From contig DJFY01000064.1 in assembly GCA_002431545.1 (NCBI GenBank), positions 9,333-16,877 of the forward strand: a stretch of 7,545 nt of DNA. Direction: 5' to 3'. The notes under the pieces were generated by a model, which made no database searches, was not told the DNA's origin, and saw only the letters and a list, made by a program, of their open reading frames with translations. Origin of the DNA: Cellvibrionales bacterium UBA5860. GTDB taxonomy: Bacteria > Pseudomonadota > Gammaproteobacteria > Pseudomonadales > Porticoccaceae. The translations under genes and the position numbers were made by a program. Below, in pieces: positions 7,011 through 7,545 of this stretch. Positions within the stretch are counted from its first letter, which is position 1; every line of letters starts with the position of its first letter.

Positions 7011-7367
7011 TTAATCCCCGCGATAATGACAACCACTGGTACAGGTTTCCCTGACAGAAACCAGGCTCAGATTGGGCAAGGACGACTCCAGCCGCTGCCA
7101 GATCCAGCGGGCGATATGTTCGCTGGTCGGATTTTCCAGGCCTGGAATTTCGTTCAGGTATCGGTGATCAAGTGCCTCGTGAATCGGCTGGCACGCCGCC
7201 TTGATGTCGGCGAAATCCATTACCCATCCGGTTTGGCTATCCACCGGTCCGGTGACATGAACGCTGACGTGAAACGAGTGGCCATGAAGACGCCGGCATT
7301 TATGGCCCTCCGGCACGTTGGGCAGGGCATGTGCCGCCTCGAAAGTAAACGTTTTAAATAATTCCAT
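7011..7367 (-). CDS. queD: 6-carboxy-5,6,7,8-tetrahydropterin synthase QueD
   Basis: Cytosolic enzyme of the queuosine/7-deazaguanine pathway. It converts 7,8-dihydroneopterin triphosphate to 6-carboxytetrahydropterin, releasing acetaldehyde and triphosphate; this feeds QueE and QueC toward preQ0. The 118-residue protein shows the family's zinc and catalytic residues: His13 (FEAAH), Cys24 and the CRRLHGH motif with His28 and His30, the Asp67-His68 pair (ALDHRYLN), PTSEHIARWIW (80-90), and Glu107 in the C-terminal ETCTSGCHYRG stretch. Its length matches E. coli QueD (about 120). The frame opens seven codons earlier with TTG (7388), but the ATG at 7367 gives MELFKTFTFEAAHAL, the usual N-terminus. 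No strong Shine-Dalgarno sequence is seen. It converges on gspB with a 35-base gap and has no evident functional link to secretion. Confidence 0.95.
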   Translation of the reverse strand: MELFKTFTFEAAHALPNVPEGHKCRRLHGHSFHVSVHVTGPVDSQTGWVMDFADIKAACQPIHEALDHRYLNEIPGLENPTSEHIARWIWQRLESSLPNLSLVSVRETCTSGCHYRGD

Positions 7368-7406
7368 TGTCGGGCTCAACTCTACCAAGTGCTATCTCAA
7401 GTGCCA

Positions 7407-7424
7407 GGCGCAAAGCGTTGCGCC
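7407..7424 (-). repeat. Perfect 7-bp inverted repeat at the predicted queD transcription start
   Basis: On the minus strand GGCGCAA, a CGCT loop and TTGCGCC form a perfect 7-bp inverted repeat directly downstream of the candidate -10 box. It would span the predicted transcription start, so it could be a repressor operator or a hairpin at the 5' end of the leader. There is no U-run after it, so it is not a terminator. The arms are seen directly; the function is inferred. Confidence 0.4.
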
Positions 7425-7433
7425 ATTTTAGCA
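7425..7433 (-). promoter_or_regulatory. Candidate extended -10 promoter element for queD
   Basis: On the minus strand the sequence reads TGC TAAAAT, matching an extended -10 box (TGn plus five of six TATAAT bases). Only a poor -35 match lies 17 bases upstream, which is tolerable for extended -10 promoters. Transcription would start near 7418, giving a leader of about 50 bases before the queD ATG. Confidence 0.4.
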
Positions 7434-7545
7434 AATGACACATCTGTTGCAGACTCAACCTTTAATTTGGCGTTATTGCCACTTGACGTTACTGCGTTAT
7501 TTATCTGCAAAACTATTGCTATCCTCACCACTTCCCCGGATTGAA
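7434..7545. other. Non-coding AT-rich right flank upstream of queD
   Basis: No plausible gene lies on either strand here; the stretch is richer in A and T than the coding sequence. It contains a TTGACG hexamer (7483-7488), two copies of GCGTTATT 24 bases apart (7470-7477 and 7494-7501), and TGCTATCCT (7517-7525), which resembles an extended -10 box reading to the right. No well-spaced -35/-10 pair is present, so a promoter for a divergent gene beyond the window is only a weak possibility. Confidence 0.35.

Noticed and set aside
6975..7361. Open frame on the + strand of 128 codons overlapping queD
   Set aside because: It lies almost wholly antisense to a clearly functional QueD with all its active-site residues, and its translation resembles no family I recognise.
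7368..7388. TTG start giving a QueD protein seven residues longer
   Set aside because: The ATG at 7367 matches the family N-terminus and usual length; the extra residues do not resemble QueD.
7368..7424. preQ1 riboswitch in the queD leader
   Set aside because: The leader is about 50 bases with one symmetric 7-bp hairpin; I found no A-rich tail or pseudoknot partner covering the ribosome binding region as in preQ1 aptamers.

Overview
The window looks like the distal part of a type II secretion system (T2SS) operon from a Gram-negative bacterium, followed by a convergent queuosine-pathway gene. The proteins point to a proteobacterium, most likely a gammaproteobacterium: an outer-membrane secretin, inner-membrane GspL/GspM-type platform proteins, a GspA/GspB pair and QueD. 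Base composition is moderately GC-rich and coding is very dense. The species cannot be named from the sequence alone.

Layout: positions 8-6975 hold six genes on the + strand with gaps of -4 to 27 bases. In order they are gspL (8-1318), gspM (1337-1945), a gspN/gspC-like gene (1942-2547, overlapping gspM by ATGA), gspD (2555-4714), gspA/exeA (4742-5776) and gspB (5782-6975). I see no internal promoter or terminator, so they are probably one transcript that starts upstream of the window. The order L-M-N-D resembles the end of the Xanthomonas-type (Xps) T2SS cluster rather than the classical gspC-to-gspM order of Klebsiella or Vibrio. The proteins fit that branch: L carries a PilN-like periplasmic domain, M is the short 'subtype b' form, the C position is filled by a short single-membrane-pass protein with no PDZ domain, and the secretin has a lipoprotein signal peptide. 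The gspE-K genes are not in the window and would be expected to its left.

How the genes work together: GspL and GspM form the inner-membrane platform that would couple to the assembly ATPase GspE. The N/C-like protein would reach across the periplasm to the N domains of GspD. GspD forms the outer-membrane channel and appears able to target itself by lipidation. GspA (a membrane AAA+ ATPase) and GspB are the accessory pair that helps the secretin pass or insert through the peptidoglycan layer. This GspA is short and ends soon after its membrane segment, with no peptidoglycan-binding domain.

Right side: queD (minus strand, 7011-7367) converges on gspB with a 35-base gap that has no convincing terminator. 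Its upstream region (7368-7545) is the only sizeable non-coding stretch. It holds a candidate extended -10 box, a perfect 7-bp inverted repeat where queD transcription would start, and weak promoter-like and repeat sequence facing off the right edge. There are no RNA genes, mobile elements, CRISPR arrays or phage genes. I see no evidence for an entirely new system; the points of interest are variant features of the T2SS and the queD control region.
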